Source: an uncultured Clostridia bacterium (lineage in GTDB: Bacteria; Bacillota; Clostridia; Oscillospirales; JAAYOS01). Taken from it: 20,221 nt of DNA. The stretch is from assembly GCA_944386395.1 (NCBI GenBank), contig CALXAZ010000172.1, positions 1-20,221 of the forward strand, written 5' to 3'. Positions within the stretch are counted from its first letter, which is position 1; the number at the start of each line of letters is the position of its first letter. Below are positions 1 to 6,960 of the stretch, piece by piece. A program made the position numbers and the translations under genes. Under the pieces are notes generated by a model. That model worked only from the letters and a program-made list of their open reading frames with translations, had not been told where the DNA came from and made no database searches.

Positions 1-262
1 AAACCTCGTGGTTGTCAGGTACATATCCGAAAGAACGCTTTGCCTCAAGGGGCTGGGAGGACATATCGTGCCCGTTTATGATAATATGCCCGCTGTCGGG
101 GGAGAGAATACCGCAGATCATTTTTATAGTGGTGGTTTTTCCAGCGCCGTTTGGACCGAGAAAGCCGAATATCTCTCCTGGACGCGCCTCAAAGCTCACG
201 CTGTCCACGGCCTTTACCTTGCCTTTTGCATAGGACTTGGATACATTTTCAAGCTTTAGCAT
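1..262 (-). CDS. ABC transporter ATP-binding protein, partial (3' end outside window)
   Basis: About 87 N-terminal residues of an ABC-type ATPase are visible; the rest lies beyond the window edge. The protein begins MLKLENVSKSYAKGKVKAV and has a Walker A motif GPNGAGKTT near residues 37-45. The next stretch (KMICGILSPDSGHI) is typical of ABC subunits that drive export or multidrug-type transporters of the CcmA/NatA class. The signature motif and Walker B are not in view, so the substrate cannot be inferred. The start ATG (260-262) is preceded on the minus strand by GGAGGT (269-274), a good ribosome binding site. A promoter candidate lies at 331-359. No permease is visible upstream; partner genes would have to lie downstream, outside the window. 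Confidence 0.93.
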   Translation of the reverse strand, partial: MLKLENVSKSYAKGKVKAVDSVSFEARPGEIFGFLGPNGAGKTTTIKMICGILSPDSGHIIINGHDMSSQPLEAKRSFGYVPDNHEV

Positions 263-330
263 TACGCGACCTCCATGTTTTAAAACATTCATTTTTTGTG
301 CTTCACCTCATCGGGGAAGCGTATAAGTAA

Positions 331-359
331 ATTATAGCTACTCTAAATAGGAATAACAA
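331..359 (-). promoter_or_regulatory. Promoter candidate for the ABC ATPase gene
   Basis: On the minus strand there is TTGTTA (354-359), a 17-nt spacer and a perfect TATAAT (331-336), about 70 nt before the ABC ATPase start codon. Between them and the ribosome binding site lies a perfect 14-bp palindrome, ATGTTTTAAAACAT (275-288). It could be a regulator site or a weak hairpin, or chance in AT-rich DNA. Confidence 0.6.
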
Positions 360-410
360 TAAATATTTTATTAAATTTTTGTTTTTTCAAGGCAGGCGGT
401 ATGTTAAAAT

Positions 411-437
411 GCCGGACAGGCGTAAAACCTGTCCGGC
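411..437 (-). terminator. Terminator candidate of the metal-export operon
   Basis: A perfect 10-bp stem (GCCGGACAGG / CCTGTCCGGC) with a 7-nt loop lies 20 nt after the stop of the P-type ATPase. On the minus strand it is followed by ATTTTAAC, a short imperfect U tract, so termination may be moderate. Confidence 0.6.
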
Positions 438-457
438 AGGGTATGCGGATATAATGG

Positions 458-3100
458 CTACAGCTTGAGCGTTCTTAGCGCGTTTAGCACGGCAATAAGC
501 GCCACGCCCACATCGGCAAAGACCGCGACAAACATCGGGACCTGCCCAAAGGCGGAGAGGATAAGCACAAGGAGCTTGACGCCTAGGGCAAAAATAACGT
601 TTTGCAGCACGATGCGGCAGGTTTTTTTTGCAATGCGGATTGCATCGGCAATCCTTGAGGGCGACGCGGACATAACGACGATGTCGGCAGCCTCGGAGGC
701 AATATGGTTTGAGGCGGACGCCATTGCAATACCGACGTCGGCCAGACCGAGAACCGGCGCGTCGTTTATCCCGTCCCCGGCGAATACTACGCTCGAGCCC
801 TCGGGTTTGGTCTTTATGAGGGTATCCATAACGTCGAGCTTTCCATCGGGCAGCAGACCGGAGTGTATGTCTGTTATACCAAGTTTTGAAGCGGTGCGTG
901 CGGCAGCGGTATGAGAATCGCCCGTAAGCATCGAGATACGGGAGACACCCAGCTCCTTTAGCTGGCGAATGGCGGAAACGGCATCCTCTTTCAATGTGTC
1001 CTCAATAAGCAGGCAGCCGAGATATTTTTCGTTTTCTGCTACGTGGACGACTGTTCCGCCGAGGTGAACTATATCGGTAATGCCGAGCTTTTGCATCATT
1101 GCCGCGTTTCCGGCAAAGATTCTGTTTCCGTGGCAGATAGCGGCAACGCCGTAGCCTGGAAGCTCCCTTATCTCGGCGGGGGCGGGATCACTTCCGGCAG
1201 CAGAGAGAATGGACAGTGCGATTGGGTGTGCGGAGCCCTGCTCGGCGCTTGCGGCGCGTGAGAGAAGGTACGAGCTTTCGATGCCATCGGCAGGGATTAT
1301 TTCGGTGACGGAAAAGTTGCCCTGGGTAAGGGTACCCGTCTTGTCGAATGCAACTGTCTGGACCCGTGCGAGAGCCTCGAGATAGCTGCCGCCCTTGACC
1401 ATTATCCCGAGCCTTGACGCGCCGCCTATCCCGCCAAAAAAGCTTAGCGGCACCGACAGTACCAGCGCACACGGGCAGCTCACAACAAGGAAGGTGAGAG
1501 CCCTGTACAGGTATATATCAAATGGCTGGGAGAAGAACAGCGGGGGGATGACGGCAAGCGCAAGCGCCGCAAAGACTACGATGGGGGTGTATATCCGGGC
1601 AAAGCGGGTAATAAACTTTTCCGTCGGGGCCTTGTTCATCGAGGCCTCTTCGAGCATGGAGACTATCCTGGAGGCAACAGTGTCGCCTGCTGCTTTTGTT
1701 ACCTCAATGGTCACCGAACCGGAGAGGTTTATAAACCCTGCAAGGACCTCGTCGCCCTCGGAGAGGTCGCGCGGCATCGATTCGCCGGTCAGTGCCGCGG
1801 TGTCGAAACCTGCCGAGCCGCCGCGTATCACCCCGTCGAGTGGTACCCTCTCGCCGGCGCGCACCTGGACAAGCTCGCCGGGGGCAACGCTCTCGGTGGG
1901 CACATGCTGGACAAAGCCTGCCGTGACAACATTTGCCGTATCCGGGCTTAAGTCCATCATTTCAGCAATGTTTTTGCGTGAACGGGCAACTGCTCGCCCC
2001 TGGAGCCATTCTCCCACCTGATATAGAAGCATGACAAGCACTGCCTCCGGCGACTCACCTATGCAGAGCGCGCCGATGGTGGCGACAGTCATGAGGAAGT
2101 TTTCGTCGAAGATGTCGCCTCGGGCGATGTTGCGGAAGGTGCGGATAAGTATGTCATATCCGATAACTACCCAGCCGGCAGCATGGATGGCAATCTTTAT
2201 TCCGTCAGCGGCGGGGAGGGTTATACCGAGCAGCAGCAGCACGCCGGCGATGGCAATCCTTGTCCATAGGGTCACAGAATCGTTGGCGGAGGAGAGGAGT
2301 GGGCGGCGCTTTTTTGCGCGGCGGCGGTCGGTGTCGGCGCTGTCGCGCAGCCTTGAGACGATGGCGTCACCTAGACCTGCGTGCTCTCTGTGGTCTCGGT
2401 CAAAGCTTGCGCGTCTAACGGCGCGCTGGTATGCGTCCTCCTCGCGTGGGTAGACGGGTACCGGCTCGGAGAGCGGGGCCGTGACGGTCACGCCATGCTC
2501 GATCCTGCCGGCGATGCTGTTTGCACGCATGAGTATCTCGCCGGGGTCGGCGTTGTCTTCGAGTTCGACTATGAGGCGTCCTCCCGCGAGATCGAGAGTA
2601 GAGCTTTTCACCCCTGGGAGTTTTGCTACGCTCTGCTCTATCTTAGAGGCGCAGTTTGCACAGTTGAGGTCGTGTACTTTAAATATGTGCTTTGCTGAGG
2701 AGGAGGTGGCAGCCTCCTGGGATCGGGAGCCCTCCTCAGAGGAAGAGTGAATGCCATGTTCATGTTCGTGGGTGTGTTCATGTTCGTGGGTGTGTTCATG
2801 TTCCACGCCGCAGGAACAGCTTTGGCAGCTTTCGGTAGCAGCCGGGGCGTCTGCACGTGGCTTTTTTGCGGAGGAGACGACAGTCACCCCCGGCTCGATG
2901 CTTCCGGCGATGTAATTTGCCTCGGCGAGGATGTCCTCAGGGTCGGTGCCCTCCTCAAGAGATACCATCAGCCGCCCTGCCGCAAGGTCGATAGATGCGC
3001 CGGCAACTCCGTCGAGCTTGCCAACTTGCCGTTCAATCTTAGAGGCGCAGTTTGCACAGTTAAGGTCGTTTATTGTAAATGTATGTTTTGTAAGTTGCAT
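458..3100 (-). CDS. cadA: Zn/Cd/Pb-exporting P1B-type ATPase (CadA/ZntA family)
   Basis: An 880-residue inner-membrane pump that uses ATP to export soft divalent metals. Two heavy-metal-associated domains, each with NCANCASKIE, lie at about residues 5-70 and 138-205. They are joined by a linker with SCQSCSC (91-97) and a His/Glu run (about 100-118). The membrane core starts near residue 280. Visible catalytic motifs are TGES (438-441), the metal-site CPC (542-544), phosphorylation site DKTGT (Asp586), the HP dipeptide (625-626) and GDGINDAP. Near the C-terminus a membrane Lys (KLLVL) and Asp (FADVG) match the P1B-2 group, which takes Zn, Cd and Pb, rather than copper pumps. The start is supported by GGAG upstream. 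It lies 19 nt downstream of the ArsR-type gene and is surely co-transcribed. The usual CadA has about 700 residues; the excess is the second metal-binding domain and linker. Confidence 0.95.
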   Translation of the reverse strand: MQLTKHTFTINDLNCANCASKIERQVGKLDGVAGASIDLAAGRLMVSLEEGTDPEDILAEANYIAGSIEPGVTVVSSAKKPRADAPAATESCQSCSCGVEHEHTHEHEHTHEHEHGIHSSSEEGSRSQEAATSSSAKHIFKVHDLNCANCASKIEQSVAKLPGVKSSTLDLAGGRLIVELEDNADPGEILMRANSIAGRIEHGVTVTAPLSEPVPVYPREEDAYQRAVRRASFDRDHREHAGLGDAIVSRLRDSADTDRRRAKKRRPLLSSANDSVTLWTRIAIAGVLLLLGITLPAADGIKIAIHAAGWVVIGYDILIRTFRNIARGDIFDENFLMTVATIGALCIGESPEAVLVMLLYQVGEWLQGRAVARSRKNIAEMMDLSPDTANVVTAGFVQHVPTESVAPGELVQVRAGERVPLDGVIRGGSAGFDTAALTGESMPRDLSEGDEVLAGFINLSGSVTIEVTKAAGDTVASRIVSMLEEASMNKAPTEKFITRFARIYTPIVVFAALALAVIPPLFFSQPFDIYLYRALTFLVVSCPCALVLSVPLSFFGGIGGASRLGIMVKGGSYLEALARVQTVAFDKTGTLTQGNFSVTEIIPADGIESSYLLSRAASAEQGSAHPIALSILSAAGSDPAPAEIRELPGYGVAAICHGNRIFAGNAAMMQKLGITDIVHLGGTVVHVAENEKYLGCLLIEDTLKEDAVSAIRQLKELGVSRISMLTGDSHTAAARTASKLGITDIHSGLLPDGKLDVMDTLIKTKPEGSSVVFAGDGINDAPVLGLADVGIAMASASNHIASEAADIVVMSASPSRIADAIRIAKKTCRIVLQNVIFALGVKLLVLILSAFGQVPMFVAVFADVGVALIAVLNALRTLKL
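2757..2803. repeat. 18-bp tandem repeat, 2.6 copies, encoding the His-rich linker
   Basis: The unit CATGTTCGTGGGTGTGTT occurs twice in full (2761-2796), with perfect period-18 extension on both sides. On the coding (minus) strand it encodes the HEHTHE units of the ATPase linker. A copy change would add or remove six residues in frame, so the number of metal-binding histidines could vary between strains. Confidence 0.9.
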
Positions 3101-3119
3101 AAATTTCTCCAGCTTTCCC

Positions 3120-3482
3120 TCAGTGTGTGTGTCTGATGTGGTCTGTTGCCTGTGAAATTATTTCATTTACGTGGTCATCGTCAAAGGAGTAGCATATCAT
3201 TTTGCCGTTTCTGCGCGATTTTACAAGGTGTGCGGTACGCAGGATACGGAGCTGATGGGATATAGCGGTGCGCTCCATACCTAGTACCTCTGCAATGTCA
3301 TTGACGCAAAGCTCAGACTGGGTAAGAGCAGAAAGAATGCGCACCCTTGTTGGGTCGCCAAGAATTTTAAAAAATTCGCCAAGCTGCGAAATTGTTTCGG
3401 GCGAAGGCATGTTTTGAGAGACTTTTGCTACAAGCTCGGAGCAGTTCAGCCCGGAGTGTACAAGGGGAGGGGGAAAAGACAT
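3120..3482 (-). CDS. ArsR/SmtB/CadC-family metal-sensing repressor
   Basis: A 120-residue winged-helix DNA-binding protein, expected to repress its own operon until metal binds. The core runs from ISQLGEFFKILGDPTRVRILSAL through ELCVNDIAEVLGMERTAISHQLRILRTAHLV (helix-turn-helix) to a C-terminal helix. That helix carries DDDH and, 11 residues later, HIRH, which matches the alpha-5 zinc site of SmtB/CzrA/CadC. The ELC motif in the recognition region and an N-terminal Cys (LNCSEL) could also make a CadC-type alpha-3 site, but the second Cys of CadC's ELCVCD is Asn here. I chose the ATG at 3480-3482 because AGGAGG lies 6 nt before it; an upstream in-frame extension lacks such a site and would overlap the promoter. 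It sits directly upstream of its likely target pump gene. Confidence 0.93.
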   Translation of the reverse strand: MSFPPPLVHSGLNCSELVAKVSQNMPSPETISQLGEFFKILGDPTRVRILSALTQSELCVNDIAEVLGMERTAISHQLRILRTAHLVKSRRNGKMICYSFDDDHVNEIISQATDHIRHTH

Positions 3483-3500
3483 GTGGATCCTCCTAACACG

Positions 3501-3514
3501 TGAATAATTGTTCA
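3501..3514 (-). promoter_or_regulatory. SmtB/CzrA-type operator
   Basis: The interrupted palindrome TGAATAATTGTTCA (minus strand TGAACAATTATTCA) matches the TGAA-N6-TTCA core known for SmtB/ArsR-family zinc repressors. It lies just downstream of the -10 element and just upstream of the repressor's ribosome binding site, where bound protein would block transcription. Confidence 0.75.
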
Positions 3515-3531
3515 TCTGTTTGGTTGTAAAC

Positions 3532-3560
3532 AGGATATCACTTTTATATATATGTGTCAA
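3532..3560 (-). promoter_or_regulatory. Promoter of the arsR-cadA metal operon
   Basis: On the minus strand there is a perfect TTGACA (3555-3560), a 17-nt spacer and TATCCT (3532-3537). The predicted start of transcription falls near 3525, just before the SmtB-type palindrome. Confidence 0.8.
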
Positions 3561-3883
3561 TAGAGGAAAAAGGGAAAATTTTAAAAATTAAAAAATTAAC
3601 ATAAAATCAAAATTTAAAAATTTTGGTTAATATAACAGGTTAGCAAAACGACTAAATTGTGAAATATTAATAATAGTGCACAAAAAGCAAAAAAATACTA
3701 AATAATCTTTAGAAAAATAACATTTTCTAAAATAGAAAAATAAACAACTTAAAAATGTAAATGTTAAAATCAATTAAAATATTGTGCAAAGTGTTAATGG
3801 AAAAAACAAATTATAAAGGGTATATTTTTAAGGTCTACAATATTGATAGACACCGAGAATATAAAAAAGGAGAAAAACACAAA
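3561..3883. other. AT-rich intergenic region and leader of the first lipoprotein gene
   Basis: About 320 nt without a supported gene, very rich in A and T. It holds a perfect palindrome CAAAATTT-AA-AAATTTTG (3608-3625) and an inverted repeat with 9-bp arms around TTTAGAAAA / TTTTCTAAA (3708-3731). Its downstream half resembles the leader of the second lipoprotein gene: both have GCACAAAAA followed by A-rich sequence, TTAGAAAAAT, TAATGGAAAAA and GATAG. No clear -35/-10 pair could be chosen. An open frame extends upstream of 3884 but has no ribosome binding site. Confidence 0.6.
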
Positions 3884-5641
3884 ATGAGCAGTAAAAAGAC
3901 GCTTGCGTTGCTACTGGCAGTAGTCATGGTATTTGCTCTGTTTTCCGCGTGTGGCGGAGAGGAGACAACCACAGCGGCAACGACCGGCACGACCGCAGCC
4001 ACCACGGAGGGCACAACGGGGGGGACATCAACGGTCGAAGCTGAAAGAAACGAAAACGGCGAGTTTGTGGTAAAACTTCCGCTGAGCAATGATGTAGTCG
4101 AGTTTTCCACATGGGTCGCGGTACCAGCCGCATTTTCCGGCGCAGGTATTGACGATCTCAACGGCTCGATAGCTTTCCAGGAGATGGAAGAGCGCACAAA
4201 CGTGCATGTAAACTGGACTCATCCTGCAATTGGTCAGGAAGTTGCACAGTTTAACCTTATGATAGCTTCGCAGCTGTATCCCGATGTTATCAATGCAGCT
4301 CCCACATACTGGATAGGCGGCGTTGATAAGTATGTCGATGACGATATAATAATCGAGCTCGACCCGTACCTCGAGTATATGCAGAACTGGATGCGAGTAA
4401 GGACGGCATCTGCCGATCATCTCCGCCAGACCCTTTCGGACAAGGGACGTATCTGCTTCTGGCAGACTATAAATCAGTATCTCCAGCCAACCTTTGCCGG
4501 TCCGCTGATCCGCGGAGACTGGGCAGATGAGCTTGGTATAGATATGGAAAATATCAATACATATGACGAGTGGGATGAGATGTTCGCTACCTTTAAGAAT
4601 AGTGGACTGGGACAGCTGGAAAATGTCTTTGACATTGCAACAAACGACGGTTCTACCCAGTACCTCATGGATGGATATAACATCTCCGAGGAATTTGCAG
4701 CAATAGACGGAGAAGTGGTCTATGGACCGTATTCCGATAACTTCAAAAAATACATTGGCATGCTGGCAGACTGGTATCAGAAGGGCTACATGGATAAGGA
4801 CTTCTACACACGTACATCTGCCGACCGCGAGTCGAATGCCCTTAATGGTAGGGTAGCTGTTGTAACAGGCGGCCTGTACATAAACTGCGACCGTTGGGAC
4901 ATGCAGACACTCGACGCTGAGGACCCGAACTGGTATCCCATCCAGATACCGCTCGAGACAAAGGACACAGTCCGCCGCATAGGCGCTGCTTCCTCAGGCT
5001 ATCAGCCGGTCAAGTTTAACTATTCCACAATAAGCACAATGTGCAGCGAAGAGCTCATTCCGATAATCTGCCAGTGGCATGATTACCTCCAGACAGAGGA
5101 AGGCGGACTGCTCCGCAGCTACGGTATAGAGGGCGAGACCTTCTACTTTGACGACGAGGGTCAGCCGCGCTTCATGGAAATTGTTACACGCAATCCAGAC
5201 GGAATATCGCAGAACCAGATGCAGGTCAAGTCGACAATGACTCACGGCACTGTTGCAGGTCTCTACGACTGGCGCCGCGAGCTCGACCCGGCAAGCTCTG
5301 AAAAGCAGAACGAGATAACCCTCGAAGTCTGGTCGAAGAACCTTGACTATAGCCAGAACCCATCGATAAGCGTTGCAGAAGAGTACTACACAGAATACAG
5401 CCGCATTTACAATGATGTTCAGACATATGTTGACGAGTGGGTTGTTAAGGCTATCACGGGTAGCATTGATTGGGAGGCAGAATACGATAATTATCGCGCC
5501 GAACTCGAAAGGCTTGGCGTGCAGGATATGATCCGCTATCGTCAGGAAGCTCTCGACGGTTATTATAACCGCGATATAACCTTTGGCTATACCGAAGAGC
5601 AGCTCGAGGAGTATGGCATCAACGAGATGCTGGCGGAGTAA
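3884..5641 (+). CDS. Extracellular solute-binding lipoprotein (LplA-like, sugar ABC type)
   Basis: A 585-residue secreted lipoprotein, expected to capture an oligosaccharide or similar solute outside the cell for an ABC importer. The signal peptide (KK then a hydrophobic stretch) ends in LFSAC with Cys23 as the lipid-modified residue. A Thr/Ala/Gly-rich linker (about 26-54) follows, then a long binding domain beginning near LPLSNDVVEFSTWV. Sequences such as MEERTNVHVNWTH and QFNLMIASQLYPDVI resemble LplA/YtcQ-type family-1 binding proteins. The start at 3884 is chosen because AAAGGAG lies about 11 nt upstream and because it gives a normal signal peptide with Cys at 23, as in the paralogue. 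No permease or ATPase gene is adjacent. A strong terminator follows, so the gene appears monocistronic. Confidence 0.9.
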   Translation: MSSKKTLALLLAVVMVFALFSACGGEETTTAATTGTTAATTEGTTGGTSTVEAERNENGEFVVKLPLSNDVVEFSTWVAVPAAFSGAGIDDLNGSIAFQEMEERTNVHVNWTHPAIGQEVAQFNLMIASQLYPDVINAAPTYWIGGVDKYVDDDIIIELDPYLEYMQNWMRVRTASADHLRQTLSDKGRICFWQTINQYLQPTFAGPLIRGDWADELGIDMENINTYDEWDEMFATFKNSGLGQLENVFDIATNDGSTQYLMDGYNISEEFAAIDGEVVYGPYSDNFKKYIGMLADWYQKGYMDKDFYTRTSADRESNALNGRVAVVTGGLYINCDRWDMQTLDAEDPNWYPIQIPLETKDTVRRIGAASSGYQPVKFNYSTISTMCSEELIPIICQWHDYLQTEEGGLLRSYGIEGETFYFDDEGQPRFMEIVTRNPDGISQNQMQVKSTMTHGTVAGLYDWRRELDPASSEKQNEITLEVWSKNLDYSQNPSISVAEEYYTEYSRIYNDVQTYVDEWVVKAITGSIDWEAEYDNYRAELERLGVQDMIRYRQEALDGYYNRDITFGYTEEQLEEYGINEMLAE

Positions 5642-5701
5642 TATATAGGAAAATATTTGGAAAATATAGAAAACATTCCGTAAAAAATAAGCTAAAATTA
5701 G

Positions 5702-5738
5702 AACGGTCGGGCAGAGGATATCTGCCCGACCGTTTTTT
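5702..5738 (+). terminator. Rho-independent terminator after the first lipoprotein gene
   Basis: A perfect 14-bp stem, AACGGTCGGGCAGA (5702-5715) and TCTGCCCGACCGTT (5721-5734), with loop GGATA, is followed by T residues. Confidence 0.95.
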
Positions 5739-6072
5739 GCAAAAATAAGGTAAATTATGGGCGAAGAGATACTTTTCTCTCATATTCGCGTAAAATTAAA
5801 AAAATTATAGTGCAATATGTGCATATTGCACAAAAAACAAAAATCAACTATTTACAACTATAAAAATAAAATATTTAGAAAAATCAACTAATTTTTAATC
5901 AAAGAAGCAACAAAAAATAATCATAAATTTACTGGGTATATTAACGATAGATTAAAATATAAAAAATTTAGTGAATATACTAATGGAAAAAGGTAAAAAA
6001 TGCTATAAAATGACGAAGCACGGCGCGGATAGGCGCATGTGTAGACTAAATTTAAAAGGAGAAAGCAAACAA
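5739..6072. other. AT-rich intergenic region and leader of the second lipoprotein gene
   Basis: About 330 nt with no supported gene, strongly AT-rich, homologous in patches to the leader of the first lipoprotein gene. It contains the 22-bp palindrome at 5810-5831. The open frame upstream of 6073 runs in frame for 34 codons, as in the first gene, but lacks a ribosome binding site; AAAAGGAG before 6073 is the better start signal. Confidence 0.6.
5810..5831. promoter_or_regulatory. 22-bp palindrome, operator candidate
   Basis: Arms GTGCAATATG (5810-5819) and CATATTGCAC (5822-5831) are perfect inverted copies separated by 2 nt. This is the size and shape of a dimeric regulator's site. The region before the first lipoprotein gene keeps only GTGCACAAAAA at the corresponding place (3676-3686), so the full palindrome is specific to the second copy. 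Confidence 0.5.
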
Positions 6073-6759
6073 ATGAAGCAAACCAGAGTTATGTCGCTTC
6101 TCCTCATGTTGGTAATGGTCATGGCATTCTTTGCCGCGTGCGGCGAAGAGACGACGACCGCAGCCACAACAGAGGGGACAACGACAGAAGCGAGTGGGAC
6201 CTCCGGCACAGAGGGCACAGAAAGCGAAAAGCCACAGCTCAATGAAAATGGCGAATACGATGTCGAGCTGCCGCTTGTCGATGAGATGGTGACAATCACC
6301 ATGTGGGGACGTTCTCCCGATTCTACTTCCGGCATGAACAACGCCAGCGAGTCGGTCGCCCGTCAAGAGATGGAGAAGCGTACCAACGTACATATCGAGT
6401 GGACACATGCCACTACAGGACAGGAGTCGGTGCAGTTTAACCTGATGATGGCTTCTCAGACATACACAGACGCGATAATCGCACAGGCTACATATTATAT
6501 CGGTGGTTTTGACAAGTATATCGACGATGGTACGATTATCGACCTTGTCCCGTATACCGATTATATGCAGAACTACATGATGCGCCGTCAGGCTGTGGCA
6601 GAAGAGGGCGGCACACGCTGCATCGGGTACATGAATACGACATATGCCACAAACTCCTGCGTCAGCATTACCACAGCGATGGACGAGAGCCTTATCCCGG
6701 TGTTCTGCCAGTATCAGGATTACCTCTACACTGATGAGGGCGCGACTCTGTCCAACTAA
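6073..6759 (+). CDS. Internally deleted paralogue of the solute-binding lipoprotein (probably degenerate)
   Basis: A 228-residue lipoprotein with a signal peptide ending FFAAC (Cys23) and a Thr-rich linker. Its first ~176 residues align with the upstream 585-residue protein (MEKRTNVHIEWTH, QFNLMMASQTYTDAI, DKYIDDGTIIDL, YMQNYM). It then jumps to a segment matching residues ~363-408 of that protein (SLIPVFCQYQDYLYTDEGA). It ends at three in-frame stops (TAA TGA TAA) and then a terminator. About 185 internal and 177 C-terminal residues are therefore missing, which removes most of the two-lobed binding fold. The start is supported by AAAAGGAG. The frame is otherwise clean, so it is either a young in-frame deletion product, a small lipoprotein with a new role, or an assembly chimera. 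Solute binding is unlikely. Confidence 0.75.
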   Translation: MKQTRVMSLLLMLVMVMAFFAACGEETTTAATTEGTTTEASGTSGTEGTESEKPQLNENGEYDVELPLVDEMVTITMWGRSPDSTSGMNNASESVARQEMEKRTNVHIEWTHATTGQESVQFNLMMASQTYTDAIIAQATYYIGGFDKYIDDGTIIDLVPYTDYMQNYMMRRQAVAEEGGTRCIGYMNTTYATNSCVSITTAMDESLIPVFCQYQDYLYTDEGATLSN

Positions 6760-6763
6760 TGAT

Positions 6764-6793
6764 AAAAAGACCTGCCTTCGGGCAGGTCTTTTT
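6764..6793 (+). terminator. Rho-independent terminator after the short lipoprotein gene
   Basis: A 13-bp perfect stem, AAAAAGACCTGCC (6764-6776) and GGCAGGTCTTTTT (6781-6793), with a TTCG tetraloop. It begins 4 nt after the stop codon. The symmetrical A/T flanks mean it could also stop transcripts from the opposite strand. Confidence 0.95.
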
Positions 6794-6824
6794 GTGTGTG
6801 GAGAGGCTTGGGGATGGGACAAAA

Positions 6825-6960
6825 TCATGGATAGAGATAAAAATATATGGCGCGTTCCCCAGAGAAAGAGTTTTGATAGAGCAACATATCTTCGCCGCCG
6901 ATAACAAAACCGTATTTCATATAGAAGCGACCAACAATTAGCCGATAGCGATCAGCAAGG
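6825..6960 (-). pseudogene. Possible remnant of a GNAT acetyltransferase C-terminus
   Basis: Directly after the lysozyme stop on the minus strand, one frame reads LADRYRLIVGRFYMKYGFVI and continues GGEDMLLYQ to a stop at 6825-6827. The FYxKYGFVxxGED pattern resembles the end of the acetyl-CoA-binding core in GNAT N-acetyltransferases. There is no start codon or N-terminal half, since that side is occupied by the lysozyme gene, so at most a decayed fragment remains. The match is short and judged by eye. The interval otherwise holds nothing recognisable. Confidence 0.35.

Noticed and set aside
3608..3625. Palindrome CAAAATTT-AA-AAATTTTG considered as a terminator
   Set aside because: It is AT-only in the stem apart from one pair, so it is too weak; in such AT-rich DNA it may be chance.
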